A model generated the notes under the pieces. That model had not been told where the DNA came from, ran no database searches, and saw only the letters and a list, made by a program, of their open reading frames with translations. Of a DNA stretch of 64,000 bases, positions 1-7,950 are shown piece after piece. Each line of letters begins with the position of its first letter. Within the stretch, counting starts at the first letter, position 1. The stretch lies in NCBI GenBank assembly GCA_030692055.1, contig JAUYCY010000072.1:3376-67375 (forward strand), written 5' to 3'. Position numbers and translations under genes: made by a program. The DNA comes from Candidatus Omnitrophota bacterium (GTDB lineage Bacteria > Omnitrophota > Koll11 > Duberdicusellales > 4484-171).

Positions 1-1
1 A

Positions 2-670
2 TACGGCCATCTGGGCATTCCCTTAATGGATTTAATCGAAGAGGGGAATATGGGCTTGATGAAGGCAGTAGAAAAATTTAATCCTCGCAAAGGCTATCGT
101 TTTTCTACTTATGCTGCCTGGTGGATAAGGCAGAGCATTACCCGTTCGATTGCCGACCAGGGGAAAATGATCCGTGTGCCGGTTTACGTTAATGAATTGA
201 TGTCAAAATGGAAAAAGGTCAGCGAACGATTAACCCATGAATTAAAACGCACACCCCGGGATGAAGAAGTAGCGAAAAAGATGCGCCTGCCTAGAGATAA
301 AGCCGACCAGATAAGTGTCTGGTTAAGTGTGAAAACCTCTTCTTTAGAAGCGCCCATCGGCGAAGAAGGGGAGAATGAGGTTATGGACTTAATAGAAAAT
401 CAGAAGGCAGTTGCGCCCGATGAAGAAATAACTCGTTTCTTAGATAAAGAAAGGATAGCCGGCCTGTTAGGTATAATGTCCAGCCGCGAGAAAGAAATCC
501 TGGATATGCGTTTTGGTTTAGTGGACGGTAAGATTCATACCCTGGCGGAAGTGGCCAAAAAATTGGGCGTTTCGCGCGAACGGGTTCGCCAGATTGAAGA
601 AGCGGCCTTGCGGAAATTACGCAAATTCGTCCAGCAGCAAGAAAAGGCTGCGGAAGAATGTCTATCCTAA
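2..670 (+). CDS. rpoD: RNA polymerase sigma factor, RpoD/SigA type, 5' truncated by the window edge
   Basis: The reading frame is open from base 2, so the N-terminal part lies outside the window. The visible part starts in region 2 ([19 protein letters not shown]), has the region 2.3/2.4 signature [20 protein letters not shown] that melts and reads the -10 element, continues through region 3 ([12 protein letters not shown]) and ends with the region 4.2 helix-turn-helix ([20 protein letters not shown]) that reads the -35 box. These signatures are typical of group 1/2 sigma-70 factors. Whether it is the housekeeping factor or a group 2 paralogue cannot be decided without the N-terminus. The many TTGACA-17-TATAAT-like promoters in this window fit its expected specificity. 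It is followed closely by apt. Confidence 0.93.
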   Translation, partial: YGHLGIPLMDLIEEGNMGLMKAVEKFNPRKGYRFSTYAAWWIRQSITRSIADQGKMIRVPVYVNELMSKWKKVSERLTHELKRTPRDEEVAKKMRLPRDKADQISVWLSVKTSSLEAPIGEEGENEVMDLIENQKAVAPDEEITRFLDKERIAGLLGIMSSREKEILDMRFGLVDGKIHTLAEVAKKLGVSRERVRQIEEAALRKLRKFVQQQEKAAEECLS

Positions 671-682
671 AATGAGAGGGAT

Positions 683-1204
683 ATGAAAAAAATAGATTTA
701 AAAGATTGCATCAGAAATATCCCTGATTTTCCCAAGGCAGGAATATTATTTAGGGACATCACTACATTATTGAAAAATAAGCAGGCATTTAAATTAGCGG
801 TTGATACGCTGACCGGCAAATTTAAAAATAAAAAAATCGACGCCGTGGTAGCGGTGGAGGCACGAGGGTTTATCTTAGGTGGGGCAGTTGCTCATAAATT
901 AGGCGCAGGATTTGTGCCGGTGCGCAAAATTGGAAAGCTTCCCGCCCAAACTAATGCCGTAACCTATGATTTAGAATACGGCACAGATACATTAGAGATG
1001 CATCACGATGCCATCCAGCGCGGCGATAAAGTTTTGATTGTGGATGACCTTTTGGCAACCGGCGGGACGGTTAAAGCCGTAACTGATTTAGTAAAGCAGT
1101 TGGAAGGTAAAATCGTCGGCATTGCTTTTCTAATCGAACTGACCGGCCTTAAAGGGATAGAGAAACTGAAAGAATACCCGGTTTATTCCTTGATAAAATA
1201 TTAA
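683..1204 (+). CDS. apt: Adenine phosphoribosyltransferase
   Basis: Cytoplasmic purine-salvage enzyme converting adenine and PRPP to AMP and pyrophosphate. The 173 residues match the usual family length. Visible signatures are the N-terminal [20 protein letters not shown] typical of Apt, [12 protein letters not shown] in the middle, and the PRPP-binding loop [13 protein letters not shown] near residues 117-129. It starts 12 bases after the sigma-factor stop, with a GAGAGGG Shine-Dalgarno sequence, so the two are probably co-transcribed. A tRNA gene begins three bases after its stop codon. Nothing unusual is seen. Confidence 0.97.
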   Translation: MKKIDLKDCIRNIPDFPKAGILFRDITTLLKNKQAFKLAVDTLTGKFKNKKIDAVVAVEARGFILGGAVAHKLGAGFVPVRKIGKLPAQTNAVTYDLEYGTDTLEMHHDAIQRGDKVLIVDDLLATGGTVKAVTDLVKQLEGKIVGIAFLIELTGLKGIEKLKEYPVYSLIKY

Positions 1205-1207
1205 ATT

Positions 1208-1281
1208 GCGCCTGTAGCTCATTAGGATAGAGCGGGGCTCTCCTAAGGCCTAGGCGGGTGGTTCGAATCCACCCAGGCGCA
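1208..1281 (+). tRNA. tRNA-Arg (anticodon CCU)
   Basis: The 74 bases fold by eye into a full cloverleaf. The acceptor stem is GCGCCTG/CAGGCGC (1208-1214 with 1274-1280) and the discriminator is A1281. The D-arm is GCTC/GAGC, the anticodon loop is CTCCTAA with anticodon CCT at 1242-1244, and the T-arm is GGTGG/CCACC around TTCGAAT. It reads AGG arginine codons. The 3' CCA is not encoded in the genome. Confidence 0.96.
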
Positions 1282-1290
1282 CAATATAAT

Positions 1291-1938
1291 ATGTACGACC
1301 TACACACACACTCATTACTCAGCGACGGGGTTTTACTTCCTTCCGAAATAGCCGTGCGTTATGCGGCATTAGGCTACAAAGCCATTGCCATAACTGACCA
1401 CGCCGATTACAGCAATATTGAACAGGTAATTAATGCGATATTAGAATTTATCAAACACTGGCCAAAGAACCCCCCAATTAATGTTGTATCGGGAGTTGAG
1501 TTAACCCACCTTCCCTTAGAGCAATTTAAGCCCTTGGCAAAATATGCCAGAAGCCGCGGCATAAAAATAATCATCGGCCACGGCGAAACCCTTGCCGAGC
1601 CAGTGATACCAGGGACTAACCGCGCTGTCCTTGATGCGGATATTGATATCTTGGCCCATCCGGGTTTAATTACCGATGAAGAAGTAAAATTAGCAAAAGA
1701 GAAAGGCATATTTCTTGAGGTTACCAGCCGCAGGGGCCATTGCGTGACGAATAATAATGTAGTAGAAAAGGCGTTAAAAACCGGGGCAAGATTAATCATC
1801 AATAATGACAGCCATCTGCCGGAGGATATTATTAGCCCGGCCCAATTAATAACCGTTGCCGAGGTTGCAGGGTTAGGCCAAAACGAGATAAATAATATTT
1901 ATCAAGATATAGAAAAATTTATCAATTCGCACACATAA
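1291..1938 (+). CDS. PHP-domain metal-dependent phosphoesterase
   Basis: The 216-residue protein begins MYDLHTHSLLSDGVLLPSE. This is the first metal-binding HxH motif of the PHP superfamily (histidinol phosphatase, YcdX and polymerase-associated phosphoesterases). Further ligands are visible in AITDHAD (about residues 42-48), GVELT, GHGE and DILAHPG, with NNDSHLP near the C-terminus. A longer open frame reaches back to 1258, but that part lies inside the tRNA, so the ATG at 1291 is chosen. The substrate cannot be told from sequence; a hydrolase acting on a small phosphoester is the family expectation. Confidence 0.85.
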   Translation: MYDLHTHSLLSDGVLLPSEIAVRYAALGYKAIAITDHADYSNIEQVINAILEFIKHWPKNPPINVVSGVELTHLPLEQFKPLAKYARSRGIKIIIGHGETLAEPVIPGTNRAVLDADIDILAHPGLITDEEVKLAKEKGIFLEVTSRRGHCVTNNNVVEKALKTGARLIINNDSHLPEDIISPAQLITVAEVAGLGQNEINNIYQDIEKFINSHT

Positions 1939-1982
1939 CTTATGTCGGAACAAATTATAATCGTTACTCCCTAAGTTATGTG
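1932..1982. repeat. Inverted repeat with TAAGTTAT core
   Basis: CACATAACTTA (1932-1942) is the exact reverse complement of TAAGTTATGTG (1972-1982), with a 29-base loop. The left arm overlaps the stop codon of the PHP gene. There is no T-run, so it is not a classical terminator. The same ATAACTTA/TAAGTTAT core recurs in the stem-loop at 9396-9438. Confidence 0.6.
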
Positions 1983-2003
1983 CTCATTGAAAAAGGAGGG
2001 GCG

Positions 2004-2468
2004 ATGAAAAGAGTTAAGTATTTTCTCATCCTACCTACTATATACTGCCTACTGACTGCTGTTTTATGGGGTTGCACCAGCTTTTCTAAAAAAGATATGG
2101 CTACGGGTGTTGCTACGCTTGAGCCTTCGGTAATGCTGAAATTTGCTGACATCCCCGTTCCCAAGAGGTTTAAATTCTTGGCCTCTGATTCCTATGCTTT
2201 TCAGAGCGGTAATGTAAGGGTGGGGGTATTGGTTTATGTTGGCCGTGCCACGGCAGAACAGTTGGTTGTTTTTTATCAGGAACAGATGCCGATATACAAC
2301 TGGAATTTTATTAATCTAATAGAATACGGGAAACGCCTGATAAATTTTGACCGCGATAACGAGTCCTGCGTGATTAGTGTTGAACCAAAAATGCTTAATA
2401 CCCGGGTTATTATTTCCCTGGGGCCCAAGCAGCCATCCCCTAAAAAGAGCGAAAAGCCAATAAAGTAG
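2004..2468 (+). CDS. Putative lipoprotein of unknown function
   Basis: The 154-residue protein begins at the ATG preceded by AAAAAGGAGGGG; an upstream in-frame ATG at 1980 lacks such a site. The N-terminus MKRVKYFLILPTIYCLLTAV followed by LWGC is a type II signal peptide with the lipobox cysteine near residue 26, so it is probably an exported lipidated protein. The mature part has one small alpha/beta-looking region (VRVGVLVYVGRATAEQLVVF; FDRDNESCVISVEPK) and a basic tail. Many unannotated envelope lipoproteins of diderm bacteria share this layout, with a short domain that could assist the porin encoded downstream. I do not recognise the family. Confidence 0.7.
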   Translation: MKRVKYFLILPTIYCLLTAVLWGCTSFSKKDMATGVATLEPSVMLKFADIPVPKRFKFLASDSYAFQSGNVRVGVLVYVGRATAEQLVVFYQEQMPIYNWNFINLIEYGKRLINFDRDNESCVISVEPKMLNTRVIISLGPKQPSPKKSEKPIK

Positions 2469-2487
2469 TAAAATTTGTAAAAAATAC

Positions 2488-2516
2488 TTGACAAGTAAGG
2501 GGTTATTTGATATATA
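2488..2516 (+). promoter_or_regulatory. Sigma-70-type promoter of the porin-like gene
   Basis: TTGACA (2488-2493), a 17-base spacer and TATATA (2511-2516) form a near-consensus promoter. The expected start near 2523 gives a leader of about 190 bases before the ATG at 2711. That leader contains the pseudoknot-capable structure described separately. Confidence 0.8.
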
Positions 2517-2533
2517 AGAGGTAATAACTAGAG

Positions 2534-2625
2534 TAGGGTTATACCACCAGAGATGACTTAAGTTTAAGTCGGAAAGGAGGTTGAAGGCTTAAAAGACCCT
2601 AAGTTATCAAACTTTCTGGTGATAT
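2534..2625 (+). ncRNA. Structured, pseudoknot-capable 5' leader of the porin-like gene
   Basis: Three helices are visible. TAGGGT (2534-2539) pairs with ACCCTA (2596-2601). CACCAGA (2545-2551) pairs with TCTGGTG (2615-2621). Between them, GACTTA-AGTT-TAAGTC (2555-2570) is a perfect hairpin. The first two cross each other, which is an H-type pseudoknot arrangement. GGAAAGGAGG at 2571-2580 is exposed between helices. I do not recognise a known riboswitch class; a regulatory leader is inference. Confidence 0.5.
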
Positions 2626-2710
2626 ACATATAGATGTAATTCTCTAGGCAAAAAGCAAAATCCTAGTATAAATATGTTTATTTTAAAATCGTTTAAGGAG
2701 GTTAAACAAA

Positions 2711-4084
2711 ATGAGTAAACGCTTAATACTAATTCTGGCTCTGGCGTTCGTAGTTGGCCTATGTGCTACTACCTACGCAGCAGTGCAGAATGTCAAGGTA
2801 AGCGGCGATCTCGATGTAAAAGGCGTGCTGAGAAATTCCATTGCTTTGGCTGACAATCCCAGCAACGTTAATTTTGGTGAATCGATTACTGCGATTCTTT
2901 CTACGGTTCGCCTGAGAGTAGACGCTGACCTTACTGATAATGTATCAACCACAGTCAGATTACTAAATGAAAGAGTTTGGGGTGAAGAAGACAGTGCTAG
3001 CACTGATATTGATTTAGACCTAGCCTATGTAACTTTAAAAGAATTCTTGTATTCACCTTTGACTTTAACCGTAGGTCGTCAGGAGTTGAGATTTGGTAAT
3101 GGGCTTATCATTGGTGACCCTGATACCAATGGTATTGCGGCGGGACATACAGGAACTCCTGTAGGTCTACCAATTTCTCTGGATGATCTAAGCAGTCGTA
3201 AGGCATTTGATGCTATTCGGGCAACCCTGAATTACGACCCATTAGTAGTTGATCTGGTCATGTCCAAGATAGATGAGAATAATGTTCAGCAATACGATGG
3301 TGTCGACCTTTATGGTGCAAATGCTGCTTACAAATTCAATAAAGATTTAATGGGAGAAGCATACCTTTGGCAAAGATCAAGAGACGTTGCTAGTACAACA
3401 GGTATTACAAAGGCTGAAAATTTAAGAACTGCAGGTGCTAAAGCGCTCTACACTGGCACCAAGGATTTAGCTTTAGGGTTAGAAGGTGCATTTCAGTTTG
3501 GTGACCACGCAGCAAACGTGCTCCTATATCCTGATGAAGGAAGTGCTAATAACAGGAACCGCAAAGTTACCGCTTATGCAATTCAGGCAATAGCCAGCCG
3601 TGCATTCCCTAAAGTAAAATATACTCCCAGCGCTCGTTTCAGCTACACCTATCTTTCCGGTGATAAGTATTCTAGTCTAAGTGATAATTACAGGGGTTGG
3701 AGCCCAATGTTTGAGGATCAGGCAGGAGGAACCCTGTTTAATAAAATCTTGGGTTACTCCAATGCGCAGTTATTTAATCTATCGGGTAGTATGAAACCGA
3801 TGGATGATGTAACTGCAACCTTAGATTATTACTATCTAAGAGCAAATCAACCTTTTAATAGTACTGGTACTGTAGTTTTAAGTGGCGTTACAAGTGATCC
3901 AGCATATACCATGAAAAATAAGAAAGGTCTCGGTAGTGAAATAGACTTAGGTCTGAAATATGACTACACCGAGGATGTGCAGTTTGGTTTGGGAGCGGGT
4001 TGGTTTATCCCTGGTTCAGCCTTTGATAAAGTAAACAAAAAGACTGCTTCCCAGGTCATTGGTTCAATGAAGGTTACTTTCTAA
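2711..4084 (+). CDS. Outer-membrane beta-barrel porin, alginate-export-like
   Basis: This 457-residue protein has an N-terminal signal peptide (about residues 1-24, ending TTYA). The rest is rich in alternating beta-strand segments, with aromatic girdle residues and glycine turns throughout. The segment LTLTVGRQELRFGNGLIIGD (about residues 118-137) resembles the conserved GRQE/L..G..R strand of the alginate-export (AlgE-like) porin family, and the C-terminus MKVTF ends in phenylalanine as outer-membrane barrels usually do. The strong promoter, structured leader, AAGGAGG ribosome site and sharp terminator indicate a highly expressed single-gene unit. It probably makes a channel for small solutes or sugars in the outer membrane; the solute is not deducible. 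Confidence 0.82.
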   Translation: MSKRLILILALAFVVGLCATTYAAVQNVKVSGDLDVKGVLRNSIALADNPSNVNFGESITAILSTVRLRVDADLTDNVSTTVRLLNERVWGEEDSASTDIDLDLAYVTLKEFLYSPLTLTVGRQELRFGNGLIIGDPDTNGIAAGHTGTPVGLPISLDDLSSRKAFDAIRATLNYDPLVVDLVMSKIDENNVQQYDGVDLYGANAAYKFNKDLMGEAYLWQRSRDVASTTGITKAENLRTAGAKALYTGTKDLALGLEGAFQFGDHAANVLLYPDEGSANNRNRKVTAYAIQAIASRAFPKVKYTPSARFSYTYLSGDKYSSLSDNYRGWSPMFEDQAGGTLFNKILGYSNAQLFNLSGSMKPMDDVTATLDYYYLRANQPFNSTGTVVLSGVTSDPAYTMKNKKGLGSEIDLGLKYDYTEDVQFGLGAGWFIPGSAFDKVNKKTASQVIGSMKVTF

Positions 4085-4102
4085 CATCTCTGTTAGAACA
4101 CA

Positions 4103-4139
4103 AACCCCTCGGGGGAGCAATCTCCCGGGGGTTTTTTTA
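4103..4139 (+). terminator. Intrinsic terminator of the porin-like gene
   Basis: A GC-rich stem (AACCCCTCGGGGGAG pairing with CTCCCGGGGG around the loop CAAT) is followed immediately by a run of seven T. It lies about 20 bases after the porin stop codon. Confidence 0.92.
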
Positions 4140-4292
4140 TAGGGGACGGTTCTATTTATTAATATTTATTAAGATTTTTAAGTTAGATTTACCCTTCTTT
4201 TACGTCTATTAATAGTAGAGGGAGGGATTTTTTCATGCCCGATATTAAAGTATTAAAAAGAATAATAAAGTATACTTTTAATAACTTTTTTC

Positions 4293-4321
4293 TTGACAAT
4301 AATATTTTCTTATGCTATATT
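4293..4321 (+). promoter_or_regulatory. Sigma-70-type promoter of the RHH-like small gene
   Basis: TTGACA (4293-4298), 17 bases, TATATT (4316-4321), with TGC just before the -10. The transcript should start near 4328, which excludes the earlier in-frame ATG at 4235 and supports translation from 4343. Confidence 0.8.
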
Positions 4322-4342
4322 TTATTTGGAGGTGGAAAAGAA

Positions 4343-4570
4343 ATGAATAAGATATCTTATGCCGTAAAAGTAGACCCTTCTATTATAAAACGAATAAAGG
4401 AGTTTTGCTTGGAACATGGTATAAAGCAAGGTTTCTTTGTAGAAAAGGCCCTACGTGAACAATTGGCCAGAGAAGAGCTTACTGAGGACTTACTTGATTT
4501 CAGGAATTTACGCTCGCAGGAAGGTAACGCTATCAGTTTTGAAGACTACCTTAAAAAAAGAGCCAAATAA
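4343..4570 (+). CDS. Small ribbon-helix-helix/antitoxin-like protein
   Basis: The 75-residue protein is read from the ATG after GGAGGTGGAAAAGAA. The start MNKISYAVKVDPSIIKRIKE (a beta-strand, then an amphipathic helix) followed by EHGIKQGFFVEKALREQL resembles the MetJ/Arc ribbon-helix-helix fold of small DNA-binding antitoxins. The acidic tail ELTEDLLDFRNLRSQEGNAI would fit a partner-binding region, and it ends in EDYLKKRAK. No toxin-like gene lies beside it: a terminator is upstream and a GH57 gene downstream. It could be an orphan antitoxin, or a partner may be encoded elsewhere. The RHH assignment is inference from pattern only. Confidence 0.6.
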   Translation: MNKISYAVKVDPSIIKRIKEFCLEHGIKQGFFVEKALREQLAREELTEDLLDFRNLRSQEGNAISFEDYLKKRAK

Positions 4571-4619
4571 TAGAAGAGAAGTATATAGATAGCTTCCCAA
4601 CAATTCCTTCCAAAAAATA

Positions 4620-4647
4620 TTGCATAACCTTCAGATTATGTTAGAAT
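4620..4647 (+). promoter_or_regulatory. Promoter of the GH57 gene, possibly leaderless
   Basis: TTGCAT (4620-4625), a 16-base spacer and TAGAAT (4642-4647). Transcription should begin around 4653-4656, essentially at the ATG at 4656, and no Shine-Dalgarno sequence precedes that codon. Confidence 0.55.
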
Positions 4648-4655
4648 TATAGCAA

Positions 4656-6212
4656 ATGTTATATCTCGCCTTCATCTACCATATGCACCAGCCTTACTAT
4701 CGCAACCTGCTTACTGATGAGTGCAGGTTTCCCTGGGTAAGGCTGCATGGAATAAAAGATTATCTGGATATGGTCGAAGTCCTTGCGGATTACCCGCAGG
4801 TCCATCAGACCTTTAATCTGGTTCCTTCTTTAGTGGAACAGATAGAAGATTATGTAAGAGGCAACACCAAGGATTTATTCTTTAGCCTTTCCGCAAAACC
4901 CGCCGCCGAATTAACGCCGCAAGACAAGCAATTTATCCTTGAGCACTTTTTTATGATTGACGTGGAAAGGGTGATTTCTGTTTTCCCGCGCTATTATGAA
5001 CTTTATCGCAAAAAAAGAGACAACGGCAATTTCGCCACCCAGGATTATCTTGACCTGCAGGTTTGGTTTAATCTTGCCTGGATTGACCCCTTATTTAGAG
5101 AAAGCTTTGCGCAATTGAGGGCATTGGTTTATAAAGGAAGGTTTTTTAGCGAAGAAGACAAACAAATATGTTTAGATGCGCAAGACGATATCTTGAAAGG
5201 AATTATTCCTGCCTATAAAAAATTCCGGGAAAGCGGCCAGATTGAAATTACTGTCAGCCCATATTATCATCCCATCTTGCCTTTGCTTTATAATACCCTG
5301 ATAGCCAAGGAGGCAAATCTTAAAACCACCCTGCCTAAGGCGATATTTAGTTATCCCGAAGACGCAAATGCGCAGGTTGTTAAGGCCACAGAATTTTTTA
5401 AACAAATATTTGGCGCTTTGCCTTCTGGTATGTGGCCGTCCGAGGAGTCAGTAAGCGAACACATCTTGCCGTTTATCATTCAATCAGGAATAAACTGGAT
5501 AGTAACTGATGAAGCCATACTTTTTAAGACATTAAAAAAGAAAAAACGGGATACGGCGCTTTTGTATAAGCCGTATTTTTTGAAAAGAAAAGACGGAGCA
5601 TTAAATATTGTATTCCGAGACAGGAACTTATCCGACTTAATCGGGTTTGTTTACCATAGATGGCGCAGTGAGGATGCGGTCGCGGATTTTTCGAAACATT
5701 TAGAAAATATCGCAAGTACCTTCAAGGAAAAAAATCCGTTAGTGGTGATTGCATTGGACGGCGAGAATGCCTGGGAATATTACCGAAACGACGGCCGGGA
5801 TTTCCTTAAACTGCTTTATCAAAGAATTTCGCAGGATAAAAATATAAAGGCAGTTACGGTTAGCGAGTATCTTAAAGCGTTTCCTCCCAAAGAAAATTTA
5901 AAACGCATTGCTCCGGGGTCATGGATATACGGCGATTTCAATAAATGGATAGGCAATCCTTATAAAAACCTTGCCTGGGAATACCTGGCGAAAGCGAGAC
6001 AGGAATGGGAAAGCCTTAAAGAACAAGTCACAGGCCCCAAGTTGGATTTGGCATGGAAGCAGATGTATATCTGCGAAGGCAGTGACTGGTTCTGGTGGTA
6101 TGGTGAAAACCACCAGCATTTTGACGAGCTCTTTCGCATGCACCTGTCTAATTTTTATACGATTATCGGCAAGGAAATTCCTGGCTATCTCAATCGCCCT
6201 CTTAGGCCATAA
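4656..6212 (+). CDS. GH57-family glycoside hydrolase/transferase
   Basis: The 518-residue protein shows the GH57 signature motifs in order. HMHQP (residues 9-13) opens the incomplete TIM barrel, GMWPSEESVS carries the probable catalytic nucleophile (Glu263), and IALDGENAWEYY carries the probable acid/base (Asp368). The family contains alpha-amylases, amylopullulanases, 4-alpha-glucanotransferases and branching enzymes that act on alpha-1,4/1,6-glucans. There is no signal peptide, so it is expected in the cytoplasm, working on glycogen-like storage glucan. It stands directly upstream of an operon encoding a CBM48-bearing ParA ATPase, which supports a glycogen theme. The exact specificity is not decided by these motifs. 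Confidence 0.9.
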   Translation: MLYLAFIYHMHQPYYRNLLTDECRFPWVRLHGIKDYLDMVEVLADYPQVHQTFNLVPSLVEQIEDYVRGNTKDLFFSLSAKPAAELTPQDKQFILEHFFMIDVERVISVFPRYYELYRKKRDNGNFATQDYLDLQVWFNLAWIDPLFRESFAQLRALVYKGRFFSEEDKQICLDAQDDILKGIIPAYKKFRESGQIEITVSPYYHPILPLLYNTLIAKEANLKTTLPKAIFSYPEDANAQVVKATEFFKQIFGALPSGMWPSEESVSEHILPFIIQSGINWIVTDEAILFKTLKKKKRDTALLYKPYFLKRKDGALNIVFRDRNLSDLIGFVYHRWRSEDAVADFSKHLENIASTFKEKNPLVVIALDGENAWEYYRNDGRDFLKLLYQRISQDKNIKAVTVSEYLKAFPPKENLKRIAPGSWIYGDFNKWIGNPYKNLAWEYLAKARQEWESLKEQVTGPKLDLAWKQMYICEGSDWFWWYGENHQHFDELFRMHLSNFYTIIGKEIPGYLNRPLRP

Positions 6213-6239
6213 CCTTGCTTAACTTAGCATACGAAAGTG

Positions 6240-6268
6240 TTGACAACAAAGAAGTTTTGTGCTATAAA
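6240..6268 (+). promoter_or_regulatory. Sigma-70-type promoter of the ParA-CBM48 operon
   Basis: TTGACA (6240-6245), a 17-base spacer and TATAAA (6263-6268), preceded by TGTGC (extended -10-like). The start should be near 6275, giving a short leader before the ATG at 6295. Confidence 0.82.
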
Positions 6269-6294
6269 TAATAAATTAAGATAGTATATTTTCT

Positions 6295-6858
6295 ATGGAT
6301 AAGACCGATATTTACGAACATCTCGCCAATATATACCTCGATACTTCGCGGAAGAAAAAAGCAAAAGCCAGAGAGCCTCGCCGGTTCAGGAATCTGTTTT
6401 TCATCAGTATTGTTGTCATCGGCATCCTTAGTTTTTCCGTAATCACGAATAATGTTCATCAAAAATCACCCTTAGACAGTGAAGTTGCTTTTATCATCCT
6501 GCCGGAAGTTATAAAAATTAATTATAATTTTAATTCTATAAAGAAAGAGGCCTATTCCGTAGATTTAAACAGCCTTAATCTTTCGCCGTTTAAGGCGCTG
6601 GTTTTTTCCGTAAGAAAAACCGACCCCAATGATGTCGTATATATGAGGGTTGAATTGAGCAACGGCTACAAGGAAGTTTCGGAATTATATATAAAAGATA
6701 TCCGGTATCGCTGGAAGAGTTTTAAAATCGCGCTTTCGGATTTTAAACGGATTAGTGACTGGTCAAATATGGCAAGGATTTCTTTTGTCGTAGAGGAATG
6801 GAACACCAAGAATAAGCACGGTGTGGCCTATATAGACGATGTCAAATTTATCCGCTAA
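6295..6858 (+). CDS. Single-pass membrane protein with a CIA30/carbohydrate-binding-like domain
   Basis: The 187-residue protein has a basic cytoplasmic N-terminus (RKKKAKAREPRR), one membrane helix at about residues 32-51 (NLFFISIVVIGILSFSVIT) and an exported domain. The outer part runs through ALVFSVRKTDPNDVVYMRVE, RYRWKSFKIALSDFKRISDW and ends GVAYIDDVKFI. This strand pattern is seen in CIA30/galactose-binding-like jelly-roll domains, where the last strand gives I-D-[DN]-[VI]. It is the first gene of the operon with the ParA-CBM48 fusion, 15 bases upstream of it. A role in sensing or binding glycan at the membrane is inference. A similar domain occurs at the N-terminus of the lyase-like protein at 33023. 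Confidence 0.62.
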   Translation: MDKTDIYEHLANIYLDTSRKKKAKAREPRRFRNLFFISIVVIGILSFSVITNNVHQKSPLDSEVAFIILPEVIKINYNFNSIKKEAYSVDLNSLNLSPFKALVFSVRKTDPNDVVYMRVELSNGYKEVSELYIKDIRYRWKSFKIALSDFKRISDWSNMARISFVVEEWNTKNKHGVAYIDDVKFIR

Positions 6859-6873
6859 TAAAGGAGGAGTGTA

Positions 6874-7950
6874 ATGCGAATAATTGCCATTACAAATCAA
6901 AAGGGAGGGTGTGGCAAAACAACCACAGCTATAAATCTGGCTGCTTCTCTGGCAAATAACGAAAGAAAGGTTTTATTAATTGATTTGGACCCGCAGGCGC
7001 ACGCATCTTTAGGTTTAAATGTAAACGCAACACTCAGCATCTATAATGTCCTCTCTAAGATGGCAACAAAAAAAGCCAGGCTCGAAGATATCATTATAAA
7101 GGTAACCGATAATTTTGACATTGCTCCTTCCAGCATTGTCTTAAGCACATTAGAGCAGGAACTCGCCGGAGAAATCGGCCGCGAGTCCCGGCTGTGGGAG
7201 ACTTTTAATGATTTTAAAGGTAATTATGATTATATATTAATCGATTGCCCTCCTAATTTAGGCATCCTGACCATAAATGCGGTCAGGGCATCTTCTGAGG
7301 TGATTGTTCCGGTTGAGGCGAGCAGGTTTTCCTTAGCCGGGTTAAGCCAACTTACCGACATCATTAATCTGGTTAAGCAGCGGCTCAATCACGACGTCAA
7401 TTCCCAGGTTTTGGTTGCTAATTTCGACTCGCGGCTTAAGCATTCTTTCGTGATGCTCGCCAAAATCAAAGAGGCGTTTAAAGCGAAAATGTTTAATACC
7501 ATAATCCACATAAATGTTAAATTAAAAGAGGCGCAAAACGAAGGCAGGGACATCCTAACCTACGATAAATATTCGCGGGGTGCTAAAGATTATTTCAGCC
7601 TTTCCCGCGAGATTATTACGCAGGAAAAAACGCCGATTCCCTCGCTGGAAAAAGAAATGCGCAAGATCCTCAAGGAAAAACTCCCCCGGCTTACTGAGGT
7701 GGTTTTCTCGGTATTTGCCCCCGAGGCAAAAGAGGTTTATGTGGCAGGTGAATTTAACGGCTGGAAGCGCGATGATGCCACCCGCATGCAGGCTAAAAAC
7801 GGCACGTGGTTTAAGAGGGTTAATTTAGGTACTGGCCGCCACCATTACCGTTTTATTATTGACGGGAAATGGACGGAAGACCCGAGGAACCCGCTTAAAG
7901 AAACCAATCCTTACGGCGAGATGGATTCTCTGATTGAGGTTTTAAAATGA
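6874..7950 (+). CDS. ParA/MinD-type ATPase fused to a C-terminal glycogen-binding (CBM48) domain
   Basis: Residues 1-250 are a ParA/Soj-type ATPase. They show the deviant Walker A loop KGGCGKTT (residues 10-17) after MRIIAITNQ, the switch region VLLIDLDPQAHASLGL and Walker B-like YILIDCPPNLG. Such ATPases position DNA, carboxysomes or storage granules on a nucleoid matrix. Residues about 272-358 form a separate domain, VVFSVFAPEAKEVYVAGEFN followed by GW, with YRFIIDGKW and a terminal NPYGEMDSLIEV. This is the pattern of the AMPK-beta/isoamylase-N (CBM48) glycogen-binding fold. No ParB partner or parS site is seen. The gene overlaps the next one by four bases (ATGA). The fusion implies positioning or sensing of an alpha-glucan; that is inference. 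Strong SD AAAGGAGG. Confidence 0.88.
   Translation: MRIIAITNQKGGCGKTTTAINLAASLANNERKVLLIDLDPQAHASLGLNVNATLSIYNVLSKMATKKARLEDIIIKVTDNFDIAPSSIVLSTLEQELAGEIGRESRLWETFNDFKGNYDYILIDCPPNLGILTINAVRASSEVIVPVEASRFSLAGLSQLTDIINLVKQRLNHDVNSQVLVANFDSRLKHSFVMLAKIKEAFKAKMFNTIIHINVKLKEAQNEGRDILTYDKYSRGAKDYFSLSREIITQEKTPIPSLEKEMRKILKEKLPRLTEVVFSVFAPEAKEVYVAGEFNGWKRDDATRMQAKNGTWFKRVNLGTGRHHYRFIIDGKWTEDPRNPLKETNPYGEMDSLIEVLK

Noticed and set aside
1258..1290. Upstream extension of the PHP gene
   Set aside because: It lies within the tRNA-Arg gene; the conserved protein start MYDLHTH begins at 1291.
2534..2625. c-di-GMP (GEMM) or other known riboswitch in the porin leader
   Set aside because: The conserved sequence blocks of the classes I know are not present; it is kept only as an unclassified structured leader.
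4235..4342. Longer N-terminus of the RHH-like protein
   Set aside because: The promoter at 4293-4321 lies inside it, and the Shine-Dalgarno sequence fits the ATG at 4343.
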